Positions 1-7,409 of a DNA stretch of 33,900 nucleotides are shown here, piece by piece. Position 1 is the stretch's first letter, and every line of letters begins with the position of its first letter. Position numbers and translations under genes: made by a program. Location of the stretch: positions 1-33,900 of the forward strand of contig JAQGON010000033.1 in the NCBI GenBank assembly GCA_028293565.1, written 5' to 3'. This DNA comes from Verrucomicrobiota bacterium. Its GTDB lineage: Bacteria > Verrucomicrobiota > Verrucomicrobiia > Opitutales > Opitutaceae. The notes below the pieces were generated by a model that had not been told where the DNA came from, ran no database searches, and worked only from the letters and a program-made list of their open reading frames with translations.

Positions 1-894
1 TGCGAGGGCGCGGGCGAGCTGTTCCGCGTTTCCACCCTCGACCCGCTGTCGCCGCCCAGGACGAAAGAGGGCGCGGTCGATTACACCAAGGACTTCTTCG
101 GGAAGCAGGCCTACCTGACCGTGTCGGGCCAGCTCGAAGCCGAAATCTTCGCCACCGCCCTTTCCAACGTCTACACGTTCGGCCCCACGTTCCGCGCGGA
201 AAACTCCAACACGTCGCGGCACGCCTCGGAATTCTGGATGATCGAGCCCGAAATGGCGTTCTGCGACCTGACGGGCAACATGGACCTGGCAGAGGAGTTC
301 GTGAAATATCTCATCCGCGACGCGAAGGAGCACTGCGCCGCGGATCTCGAGTTTTTCTCCAGGTTCGTCGACAAGGACCTCCTCGCGCGACTCGACTTCG
401 TCCTCGAGCGGCCCTTCCAGCGCTGCAGCTACACCGAGGCGATCACGCTGCTCGAAAAAAGCGGGAGAAAATGGGAGCACCCCGCGACCTGGGGCGACAA
501 CCTGCAGTCCGAGCACGAGCGGTTTCTCGCCGAGGAACATTTCAAGTGCCCGGTGACGGTCTATGATTATCCGCGAACGCTGAAGCCTTTTTACATGCGC
601 GTGAACGACGACGGGAAAACCGTCACCGCGATGGATCTCCTCGTCCCCGGCATCGGCGAGATCATCGGGGGCAGCCAGCGCGAGGAGCGTCTCGACGTCC
701 TCCAGGAGAACATGCGGGCCCATCATCTCCCCGAGAAGGACTACTCGTGGTACCTCGATCTGCGCCGCTACGGGACCGTCCCCCACTCAGGGTTCGGCCT
801 CGGTTTCGAACGGATGCTCATGTTCGTCACCGGTGTCGCCAACATCCGCGACGTCATCCCCTTCGCCCGCACCCCCGGCACCGCCGAATTCTAG
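1..894 (+). CDS. asnS: Asparaginyl-tRNA synthetase, C-terminal part (5' end outside window)
   Basis: Reading frame 1 is open from the first base, so the gene enters from the left; 297 C-terminal residues are present. The enzyme charges tRNA-Asn with asparagine in the cytoplasm. The class II catalytic core is visible: motif 2 ([21 protein letters not shown] region, about positions 190-255) and motif 3 near the C-terminus ([13 protein letters not shown], then [13 protein letters not shown]). These are characteristic of AsnRS rather than AspRS. The N-terminal OB-fold anticodon-binding domain and motif 1 lie outside the window. The protein ends in TAEF followed by TAG. The next gene starts 119 bases downstream on the same strand with no clear hairpin between them, so read-through is possible. 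Confidence 0.97.
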   Translation, partial: CEGAGELFRVSTLDPLSPPRTKEGAVDYTKDFFGKQAYLTVSGQLEAEIFATALSNVYTFGPTFRAENSNTSRHASEFWMIEPEMAFCDLTGNMDLAEEFVKYLIRDAKEHCAADLEFFSRFVDKDLLARLDFVLERPFQRCSYTEAITLLEKSGRKWEHPATWGDNLQSEHERFLAEEHFKCPVTVYDYPRTLKPFYMRVNDDGKTVTAMDLLVPGIGEIIGGSQREERLDVLQENMRAHHLPEKDYSWYLDLRRYGTVPHSGFGLGFERMLMFVTGVANIRDVIPFARTPGTAEF

Positions 895-1013
895 CGCGCC
901 TCAGGCACCGCGCACGTTCGCGATCTACCCCAAACGGACCAATCTGATTCTCGGGCGTGGCGAGGAAGCTCGGCGATTGCCCTTCGCCCCGCCGCCCCTT
1001 TTGTTTTCCTTTC

Positions 1014-2243
1014 ATGGCTGCGTCGAAATCCGTGCGTCCCCCCGCCCCCCTCCGCATCCTCACCGCCGTGCCCCTCTGCGACGGGCACGACAGCGCGGTG
1101 ACCACGATCAACATCGAGCTCGCGCGCCACGGGATCGAAGTGATCTACCTGGGATATCACCAGTCGGTCTCGGCGATCGCCCGGGCCGCGATCCAGGAGG
1201 ACGTCAACGTCGTGGGACTCTCCTCCTACAACGGCGGGCACATTGTGTTTTTCCGGGAGGTCGCCGACCAGCTGAAGCGCTCGGGCAACGCCGACATTCC
1301 GCTTTTCGGCGGCGGCGGCGGCACGATCACGAAAGCCGACGAACGCGTGATGCGGCGCCAGGGCACGGACCGGATCTTCTACGCGGGGACGCCGCTGAAG
1401 GAAATCATGGCGGTGATCCAGCGCGACTATGCCCGGCCCGCGAAATTCGTCGCGAAGTTCCGCGGCGACCGCGCGCTGGCCCGCGCGATCACGCTGGCCG
1501 AGGCGGGCGTGAAAAAACCGCCGCAGACGAAACCACGCGCATCGGCCGCGCCCGCCGGGAAAAAGAAGGCCTTCGTCGTGGGCGTTGCCGGCCCGGGCGG
1601 CGCGGGAAAATCGACGCTGATCGACGAGCTCACGTCGCGCTTTCTCCAGCGCATCCCCGGCGGCCGCATCGCGATCCTCGCCAACGATCCCTCGCACCCC
1701 GGGTCCGGCGGCGCCATCCTCGGCGACCGCGTGTCGGCGATCTACGCGCAGGATGACCGGGTGTTTTTCCGCTCGCTCGCGACGCGGGGCAGCCTGACCG
1801 GCCTGTCGCGGGCCGCGCCCGATGCCATCGCCCTCCTCCGCGGGAGCGGACAGTTCGACCTGATCCTGGTCGAGTCGGTGGGCGTGGGCCAGGAGAGCGA
1901 CCCGTTCCGGATTTTCGGCCGGGGCCCGGCGCTGGTCGACGCCACGCTGTTCGTGCTCGCACCGCATTATGGCGGGCTGATCCAGCTGCAGAAGATCGCC
2001 CTGTTGAACGGAGCCGACCTCGTCGCGCTCAACAAATGCGATCATCCCATGGCGCACACGGCGAAGGCGGAGATCCAGGCCCGGCTCAACCAGAACGGCA
2101 AGGGCCAGACCCTCCACACCACGACCGCCGCCCGGCACTTCGACGCCGGAGTCGACGCGCTGTTCGGGGCGCTGGCCGGAATCGGCGGACTCGACGACTG
2201 CGCCGGGGGCGAAAAACCGTGTCACCTGAAAATCTCCCCATGA
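1014..2243 (+). CDS. IcmF-type mutase, first half: B12-binding domain fused to MeaB-like GTPase chaperone
   Basis: 409 residues from ATG 1014. An in-frame GTG at 957 would add 19 residues unlike the family, so it was not used. Residues 13-140 are a cobalamin-binding Rossmann domain. DGHDSA at 23-28 is the IcmF form of the DxHxxG motif, and His25 should be the lower cobalt ligand; GGGGG at 99-103 would face the nucleotide tail. After a basic, Pro/Ala-rich linker (about 165-185) comes a G3E/MeaB GTPase: P-loop GVAGPGGAGKST (190-201), DPSHPGSGGAILGDR, VESVGVGQ switch region and NKCD base-recognition motif. In fused isobutyryl-CoA mutase (IcmF) the same two domains precede the substrate-binding mutase domain. 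Here the chain stops and the mutase follows as a separate gene with an ATGA overlap. The GTPase would gate adenosylcobalamin loading and removal of damaged cofactor. Confidence 0.92.
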   Translation: MAASKSVRPPAPLRILTAVPLCDGHDSAVTTINIELARHGIEVIYLGYHQSVSAIARAAIQEDVNVVGLSSYNGGHIVFFREVADQLKRSGNADIPLFGGGGGTITKADERVMRRQGTDRIFYAGTPLKEIMAVIQRDYARPAKFVAKFRGDRALARAITLAEAGVKKPPQTKPRASAAPAGKKKAFVVGVAGPGGAGKSTLIDELTSRFLQRIPGGRIAILANDPSHPGSGGAILGDRVSAIYAQDDRVFFRSLATRGSLTGLSRAAPDAIALLRGSGQFDLILVESVGVGQESDPFRIFGRGPALVDATLFVLAPHYGGLIQLQKIALLNGADLVALNKCDHPMAHTAKAEIQARLNQNGKGQTLHTTTAARHFDAGVDALFGALAGIGGLDDCAGGEKPCHLKISP

Positions 2244-3985
2244 GCCAGCTCGGAAAAATCGCGGACTCGATCGACGCCTATAACGCGCACGTCGCCGCCG
2301 AGGTGAAACGCGCGCGGGCCGACGAAGCCTTCGCCGCCGAGCTTCGCGCCCGCTGGGCGCAGCTGCGCTCATCGGTGGAGATGACCCGCTCGCCGACCGG
2401 GACCCCGCTGCCGCGCCTGGCGCTGCCGGAGACGGACGAACCGGGCGCGATCGCCGAGTATCTCCTGGGACAGGGTTTTCCGGGCCAGTTTCCCTACGCG
2501 ACGGCGGCCTACCGCGAAATGTACCTCGACAAGGAAATCGGCACGGGCGAGGAGCCGATGCGGCTTTTTGCCGGCCTCGGCCTGGCGGAGGACACGAATG
2601 CCCGGTTCAAATATCTCTCGCGGCATCAAAAGAGCCTGCGCCTCTCGACCGCCTTCGACGGACCCACGCTCTATGGGCTCGATTCCGACCACGCCGGAGT
2701 CCTCGGCAAAGTCGGCGAAGGCGGCGTGGCGATCGACACGGTGGAAGACATGGGCCGGCTGTTTGCCGGCTTCGACCTGACCCGGAAGGACGCGTCGGTC
2801 TCGATGACGATGAATGCGCCCGCCCCGGTGATTCTCGCGATGTTCATCGCGGCGGCCAAGCGGCGGTTCGGTCCCGGGTGCGTGCCGAACCTCCGCGGCA
2901 CGATCCAAGCCGACATGCTGAAGGAAGTGCAGGCCCAGAACGAAGTGATTTTCCCGGTCGACGCGTCGCTGCGCTTCCTCTGCGACATGATCGAGTGGTG
3001 CGTGCCCAATCTGCCGCGGTGGTATCCGGTCTCGATTTCCGGATATCATATCGCGGAGGCCGGAGCCACGCCCGTACAGCAGGCGGCGTTCACGCTCTCG
3101 AACGGGTTCACCTACGCGGCCCTGCTCCAGCAGCGCGGCGCGGACGTGAACCAGTTTGGCCCCCGGCTTTCCTTCTTCCTCGATTGCGGACTCGACGTGG
3201 AGTACCTCGTGCTCGGCCGCGTCTGCCGGCGCATCTGGGCGATCGGTCTGCGGGACGTCTTTGGCGCGGGGCCGAAGGCGCAGATCCTGAAACTGCATAC
3301 CCAGACTTCGGGGCGGTCGCTGATCGCGGCCGAATTCCAGAACAACCTCACGCGCACCGCCGTCGAACTGATGCTGGCATACATGAATCATACGAATTCA
3401 TGCCACTCGAATTCAGCCGACGAGCCGTTCACGACTCCGACGGAAAAATACGCGCTGCTCGCCTCGCACGGCCAGTCGATCCTGCTGGAGGAGTCCGGGA
3501 TCTTCAAACACACGATGAATCTCTTCGGCGGCGCTCCCGGCCTGCTCGCGCTCGAGCGCCAGGTCGAAAAGGCGATCCTCGGGGTGTTCCGGGAAATGGA
3601 CACGCTTGGCGGGGTGATCGCGGCGATGGAACAGCGTTACCAGCGCAGCCAGATCCAGGAGGCCGGACATCGGATCGAGACGCAGATCTATTCCGGCGAG
3701 CGCCCGATCATCGGCCTGAACAAATATGTCTCCGACGAGCCCCTCCCGAGCGTCCCGCTGGCAAGGACCTCGCCGACCCGGCAGCGGCTGCAGGTGGCTC
3801 GGCTGCAGGCTTTCAAGAAGCGGCACGCCCGAAAAGCGCCGGCGGCGTTGCAGCGCCTGGAAAACGTCGTGCGCGGCGGCGGCAATGTTTTCGCCGAACT
3901 GGTCGAAACCGTCGAGACGTGTTCGCTCGGGCAGATCACCGCATGCCTCACCAGCGTGGTCGGCAAGTTCCGCCCGATGGTGTGA
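2240..3985 (+). CDS. IcmF-type acyl-CoA mutase, large substrate-binding subunit
   Basis: 581 residues from ATG 2240, which shares four bases (ATGA) with the stop of the preceding gene, so translation is probably coupled. The sequence is a B12-dependent mutase TIM barrel: RLSTAFDGPTLYGLDSDH (134-151), SVSMTMNAPAP (186-196), GTIQADMLKE (220-229), SISGYHIAEAGATPVQQAAFTLSNG, RLSFFLD, TSGRSL and NSADEPFTTPT. The C-terminus (AALQRLENVV...CSLGQITACL) is typical of IcmF, not methylmalonyl-CoA mutase. The Arg that binds the methylmalonyl carboxylate is replaced by Gln233 (KEVQAQNEVIFP), so methylmalonyl-CoA is an unlikely substrate. Tyr91 lies at or next to the second specificity position, where isobutyryl enzymes have Phe. 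Isobutyryl-, 2-hydroxyisobutyryl- or isovaleryl/pivalyl-CoA are candidates. The true substrate cannot be read from the sequence. Confidence 0.92.
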   Translation: MSQLGKIADSIDAYNAHVAAEVKRARADEAFAAELRARWAQLRSSVEMTRSPTGTPLPRLALPETDEPGAIAEYLLGQGFPGQFPYATAAYREMYLDKEIGTGEEPMRLFAGLGLAEDTNARFKYLSRHQKSLRLSTAFDGPTLYGLDSDHAGVLGKVGEGGVAIDTVEDMGRLFAGFDLTRKDASVSMTMNAPAPVILAMFIAAAKRRFGPGCVPNLRGTIQADMLKEVQAQNEVIFPVDASLRFLCDMIEWCVPNLPRWYPVSISGYHIAEAGATPVQQAAFTLSNGFTYAALLQQRGADVNQFGPRLSFFLDCGLDVEYLVLGRVCRRIWAIGLRDVFGAGPKAQILKLHTQTSGRSLIAAEFQNNLTRTAVELMLAYMNHTNSCHSNSADEPFTTPTEKYALLASHGQSILLEESGIFKHTMNLFGGAPGLLALERQVEKAILGVFREMDTLGGVIAAMEQRYQRSQIQEAGHRIETQIYSGERPIIGLNKYVSDEPLPSVPLARTSPTRQRLQVARLQAFKKRHARKAPAALQRLENVVRGGGNVFAELVETVETCSLGQITACLTSVVGKFRPMV

Positions 3986-4033
3986 CGTTTCCGGCGCCAC
4001 TCCTCCGGCGCTGGCGGACCTTGAAGAAGGGAA

Positions 4034-4066
4034 ATGAAAAAGCCGCCTTGCGGCGGCTCTTTCGCT
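4034..4066. terminator. Bidirectional intrinsic terminator between convergent genes
   Basis: A 7-bp perfect stem, AGCCGCC (4041-4047) with loop TTGC and GGCGGCT (4052-4058), is flanked by AAAA on the left and CTTTC on the right. It lies between the stop of the mutase gene (3985) and the stop of the minus-strand gene (4094). On the minus strand the stem is followed by TTTTTCATTT, so it is strongest in that direction. Confidence 0.75.
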
Positions 4067-4093
4067 AACGACCCATTTGACCCTGACCCAAAA

Positions 4094-4723
4094 TCAATTC
4101 GTGCCCTCGGAATAAACCGAGGCCATCCCGGCTGCGCCGCTCCGCGGGAGATTGAGCGCCAGCTGCGAAGTCGCCTTCACCAGCTTCAGCACGGCGCGGC
4201 TCGCGATCTCGCGGCGCAGCGGCGTCTCGGCCGAGGCGTAAGCCTGCGTGATCACGCCGACGAGGTTGGCGCGCGTGACCAGGTCTCCATCTTCCTTCGC
4301 GTTGTTCACGCCCTGCGCGATCCAGCCGCCCGGCATCTCGTTCACCAGGACGTGCGCGACGCCGCGGCCGTTATGGTTCACATAGACGACCGACATCCCG
4401 GCGCGGAGCTGCGAGTAATCGCAGGCGGTCACGACGATCGCCGTGCCGCTCACATAAAGGGGTTCCATCGACTCGCCGGCACCGAGAAACGCCTGCGCGC
4501 CTTCAATCCGCTTGGCGGCGGCCTCGGCCGCGACCAGCTCCTGGCCCTTCGCCACCATCACCGGCGCCGGCGCCATCGTGACAATCGTCTCGAGGTCGCG
4601 CCGAACCGAAACCGTCGAGCGAGCGCTGGCGACCACCCCGCCGAGCGTCAGAAGGAGCGCAGCGGCCAGCCGTGAAACAGAGGACACGCGGCGCTTCTGG
4701 GCGGCGGTGGCGATGAATTGCAT
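4094..4723 (-). CDS. Exported protein with S24/S26 peptidase-like fold, probably not a peptidase
   Basis: 209 residues from ATG 4723; a GTG two codons earlier (4729) is the alternative start. A basic start followed by LAAALLLTLGGVVASA looks like a signal peptide or single membrane anchor. The middle resembles the LexA/signal-peptidase I fold: GESMEPLYVSG (Ser near residue 85, the position of the catalytic serine), RAGMSVVYVNHNGRGVAHVLV, then GWIAQGVNNAKEDGDLVTRANLVGVI, which corresponds to the GD...D...ivG end of that fold. The catalytic lysine expected just after the serine-bearing segment (VKR in active enzymes) reads VAH. The catalytic dyad therefore appears incomplete and the protein may bind rather than cut peptides. 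It is transcribed divergently from the sensor kinase gene. No function is claimed. Confidence 0.75.
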   Translation of the reverse strand: MQFIATAAQKRRVSSVSRLAAALLLTLGGVVASARSTVSVRRDLETIVTMAPAPVMVAKGQELVAAEAAAKRIEGAQAFLGAGESMEPLYVSGTAIVVTACDYSQLRAGMSVVYVNHNGRGVAHVLVNEMPGGWIAQGVNNAKEDGDLVTRANLVGVITQAYASAETPLRREIASRAVLKLVKATSQLALNLPRSGAAGMASVYSEGTN

Positions 4724-4729
4724 GCCCAC

Positions 4730-4956
4730 ATAGTACGCGAATCGGCCGTTTCCAACATCCGGGAGTCCCCCTGTTAATCGGTAGTAAATTCCGCTGGGGT
4801 GTTTACCTTGGGCCCTAGGGTGTATCCCGACTGCACCTTAGGTTCCATCATAATACCTTGTTAATTAAACTTTTACACATCCGAATTCCGGCGATTTTCC
4901 ACGTGAAAAAAGGTTCACTTTCGGGGAATTGGTGCGGATGATCCCTAACTGAGCCG
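4730..4956. promoter_or_regulatory. Divergent upstream region, AT-richer than surroundings
   Basis: 227 non-coding bases separate the starts of the minus-strand S24/S26-like gene and the plus-strand kinase gene, so promoters for both should lie here. The stretch 4845-4910 is clearly AT-richer than its surroundings (TTGTTAATTAAACTTTTACA). It also holds a CACGTG core (4900-4905) and a short inverted repeat GTGAA(4903-4907)...TTCAC(4914-4918). I could not assign -35/-10 boxes with confidence. Confidence 0.4.
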
Positions 4957-6618
4957 ATGATCAGCGTTCTTTGCACAGACGACGACCCCCAGATCACTGA
5001 CGTGGTGCAGACGTATTTCGCCCACTTCGCGCCGGAATGTGCGCTGGAAATCGTCGGAGACGGGCGCTCGTGTCTGAACCGGATGGCGCGGGGTGGAATC
5101 GATGTCCTGTTGCTGGACCTGGAACTTCCGGACATCGACGGCCTGCATATCCTGAGCGAACTCGCGTCGCGCGGCGACACCACTCCCGTGATCATGGTGA
5201 GCGCGCGCGGCCAGACCGATCTGGCGGTGAAAGCCCTGCGCGCGGGTGCGGTCGACTGCATCGACAAGGCGTCGCCCCAGTTTCTCGAACTGCCGACCCT
5301 CGTCAAAAATGTCTACAGCCGTCAGCAGGAAAAATTGAAGGTCCAGCGTCCGGCGTCGCTCGCCGCCGCCAGAAACCTGGTGCTGCTGGTCGAGAGTTCC
5401 GCGCCGCTCCGGGCCGCGCTGTCTTCCTTTCTCACCCGCAATGCGCCCCGGATCGTCCTGACCTCGATCGCGTCGATCGACGAACTCGAGTCGACGCTCA
5501 CGGGACGTAGCGGGCTGGACGCGATCATCCTCGGGCCCAAGCCCGGCAATTCCACGCCCTTGGACGCGCTGCGGACAATTCACACGCATGCGAGCGGAAC
5601 CCCGGTGATCCTTCTCGCGCAGCAGAACGACGGGGCGACGGCGGTCGCGGCCTTCAAGCTCGGCGCGCAGGACTATATCCTCCAGCAGGACGGTTACCTG
5701 TCGGAATTGGTTTTTTCGCTCAACAGCCTGCTGCGTCGCGCGGACACCGATCACCTGAATGCGCGCCTCAGCCGCGAGCTCGCCGAACTCAACCAGTCGC
5801 TCGAGGCGAAGGTCGCCACGCGAACCGAGGAGCTGAAGGCCGAGATCGCCGTCCGGCAGAAGGCCGAAAACGCCGCGGCGGAGCACGCCGCCAGGCTGCA
5901 GACCCTTTCGAAACGACTCTTCAAAATCCAGGAGGACGAACGGCGGGCGATCGCGCGCGAGCTCCATGACCAGGTCGGCCAGATGCTGACGGGATTGAAA
6001 TTCCAGCTCGAGGCGCTGGCCCGCGCCGCGGACCAGAATCCGGGAGCCGGACTGAAGGAGAAGATCAACGAGGCGCTTGGCCTTTCCGCCGAACTGATGG
6101 CGCATGTCCGGGAACTGACGCAGCAATTTCGCCCCCGGATCCTGGACGACCTCGGACTCCGCGCCGCCCTGGAATGGCACGCGCGGCTCTTTCAGCGCCA
6201 AACCGGGGTAAACGCCGCGGTCGAGGTTTCCCTGCCGGACAAACGGCTGCCGATTGAACTCGAGGTCGCCGTCTTTCGCATCACGCAGGAGGCGCTCACG
6301 AATATCGCGCGGCATGCGGGCTGCACGGAGGCCGCCGTCATCGTGACGCACGATTCCGTCGGCGCGGGGGAAACCGGCGAGGGGCGGCTCCACGTCGAGA
6401 TCTCCGATCGCGGCCGCGGTTTCGACCTCGAGGCCGCGCTCGCGTCGCGCAACTCGATCGGACTGACCAGCCTCACCGAGCGCGTCAGCCTCGCGGGCGG
6501 AACGGTGGAAATCTTTTCCCGCGTCAACCAGGGCACGCGCATCCATGCGGAATTCCCGGTGGGCGGGACGCGGAACGGCGACTCGACCGCGCCCATGTCC
6601 GCCGGAGTCCTTTTATGA
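4957..6618 (+). CDS. NarL-type sensor histidine kinase with N-terminal receiver and a second, degenerate receiver
   Basis: 553 residues, no signal peptide or membrane segment, so a soluble kinase. Residues 1-120 are a complete receiver domain (acidic cluster D8-D10, phospho-acceptor Asp54 in LLLDLELP, Ser82, Lys104). Residues 140-260 follow the same fold (LVLLVES, LDAIILGPKPG, TPVILLAQQ, AQDYILQ), but the acidic pair, acceptor Asp, Ser/Thr and Lys are all replaced, which makes it a pseudo-receiver. A coiled coil (about 263-315) leads to a HisKA_3 box with His337 (RRAIARELHDQVGQ). A GHKL ATPase follows: N-box ITQEALTNIARHAG, G1 DRGRGFD, G2 SIGLTSLTERV. Receiver input implies it is phosphorylated from an upstream kinase rather than sensing directly. 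Its stop overlaps the next start (ATGA), which pairs it with the regulator at 6615. Confidence 0.93.
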   Translation: MISVLCTDDDPQITDVVQTYFAHFAPECALEIVGDGRSCLNRMARGGIDVLLLDLELPDIDGLHILSELASRGDTTPVIMVSARGQTDLAVKALRAGAVDCIDKASPQFLELPTLVKNVYSRQQEKLKVQRPASLAAARNLVLLVESSAPLRAALSSFLTRNAPRIVLTSIASIDELESTLTGRSGLDAIILGPKPGNSTPLDALRTIHTHASGTPVILLAQQNDGATAVAAFKLGAQDYILQQDGYLSELVFSLNSLLRRADTDHLNARLSRELAELNQSLEAKVATRTEELKAEIAVRQKAENAAAEHAARLQTLSKRLFKIQEDERRAIARELHDQVGQMLTGLKFQLEALARAADQNPGAGLKEKINEALGLSAELMAHVRELTQQFRPRILDDLGLRAALEWHARLFQRQTGVNAAVEVSLPDKRLPIELEVAVFRITQEALTNIARHAGCTEAAVIVTHDSVGAGETGEGRLHVEISDRGRGFDLEAALASRNSIGLTSLTERVSLAGGTVEIFSRVNQGTRIHAEFPVGGTRNGDSTAPMSAGVLL

Positions 6619-7256
6619 CCACGGTTGTACTCGCCGATGACCACGAGATCGTGCGCAAAGGCGTGCGGAGTGTCCTCGAGGCCGAAAAGAATTTCACCGT
6701 CCTGGCGGATGTCGCCGACGGGCTGGCGGCCGTCCAGGCCGTGGAAAAACACCGGCCGAACCTGCTCTTTCTTGACCTCAGCCTGCCCCGGCTGCATGGC
6801 ATCGAGGTCCTGCGGCAGGTCCGCGCCGCGAGCCCCGACACGCGCGTGCTGGTGCTCTCGATGCACAACGACGAGCCCTATGTGATCGAGGCGCTGCGCT
6901 GCGGGGCCTCCGCCTATCTTTTAAAAGGCTCCGACACTTCCGAAATCCTGCATGCGGCCCGGGAAGTCGTCGCGGGCCGCCGTTTCCTGAGCGCGCCACT
7001 GTCCGACTGGGCGATCAGCGCGCTGGTGAGCAAACCCGCCGAAAACGCCGATCCGCTCGCCACGCTCTCGCCGCGCGAGCGCGAGGTGCTGCAGTATGCC
7101 GCCGAGGGGCTGGCCAACGCGGAGATCGCCGAAAAGCTTTTCCTCAGCCCGCGCACGACGGAGACCCACCGCATGAACCTGATGCGGAAGCTGAATCTCC
7201 AATCGCAGACCGACCTGGTCCGCTTCGCGATCAGGCGAGGCCTGATCCAGGCTTAG
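6615..7256 (+). CDS. NarL/FixJ-family response regulator
   Basis: 213 residues. The N-terminal receiver has D8/D9 and phospho-acceptor Asp54 (LLFLDLSLP), the Ser of LSMHNDE and the Lys of YLLKGSD. The C-terminal LuxR-type helix-turn-helix (about 147-213) reads LSPREREVLQYAAEGLANAEIAEKLFLSPRTTETHR. The ATG overlaps the kinase stop by ATGA, so the two are translationally coupled and are the likely cognate pair: the HisKA_3 kinase phosphorylates Asp54 and the regulator binds DNA as a dimer. Targets are unknown. Confidence 0.95.
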   Translation: MTTVVLADDHEIVRKGVRSVLEAEKNFTVLADVADGLAAVQAVEKHRPNLLFLDLSLPRLHGIEVLRQVRAASPDTRVLVLSMHNDEPYVIEALRCGASAYLLKGSDTSEILHAAREVVAGRRFLSAPLSDWAISALVSKPAENADPLATLSPREREVLQYAAEGLANAEIAEKLFLSPRTTETHRMNLMRKLNLQSQTDLVRFAIRRGLIQA

Positions 7257-7365
7257 TTCGCGCGGGGTTTTTTGCCGATCCGTCCAACGCGGACCATGGG
7301 CACTGCGATGAAGCGGTGCTTCGCGTCTTTGCGGCGATCCTCTTCAAACGCCGGCAGACAAAACA

Positions 7366-7397
7366 GAACCGCTCCGGTTTTTATCCGAAGCGGTTTC
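7366..7397. terminator. Hairpin between convergent genes
   Basis: AACCGCT (7367-7373) pairs with AGCGGTT (7389-7395), with further CGG/CCG pairing and a T-rich loop. It sits between the regulator stop (7256) and the minus-strand stop (7410). The flanking T-runs are weak, so the terminator call is moderate. The rest of 7257-7409 holds no recognisable gene. Confidence 0.5.
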
Positions 7398-7409
7398 CAG
7401 CCCTAAATC

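Noticed and set aside
2200-2260. Frameshift or pseudogene in a fused icmF
   Set aside because: The ATGA overlap, a natural start at the linker helix and intact motifs on both sides favour two genuine genes; resequencing could still change this.
891-2372. 493-codon open frame on the minus strand opposite the mutase genes
   Set aside because: Arg/Gly/Val-rich shadow of a GC-rich gene; the plus strand carries clear B12-GTPase motifs.
4034-4675. 213-codon plus-strand frame over the S24/S26-like gene
   Set aside because: Begins inside the terminator hairpin and has low-complexity His/Arg composition; the minus frame has a signal peptide and a recognisable fold.
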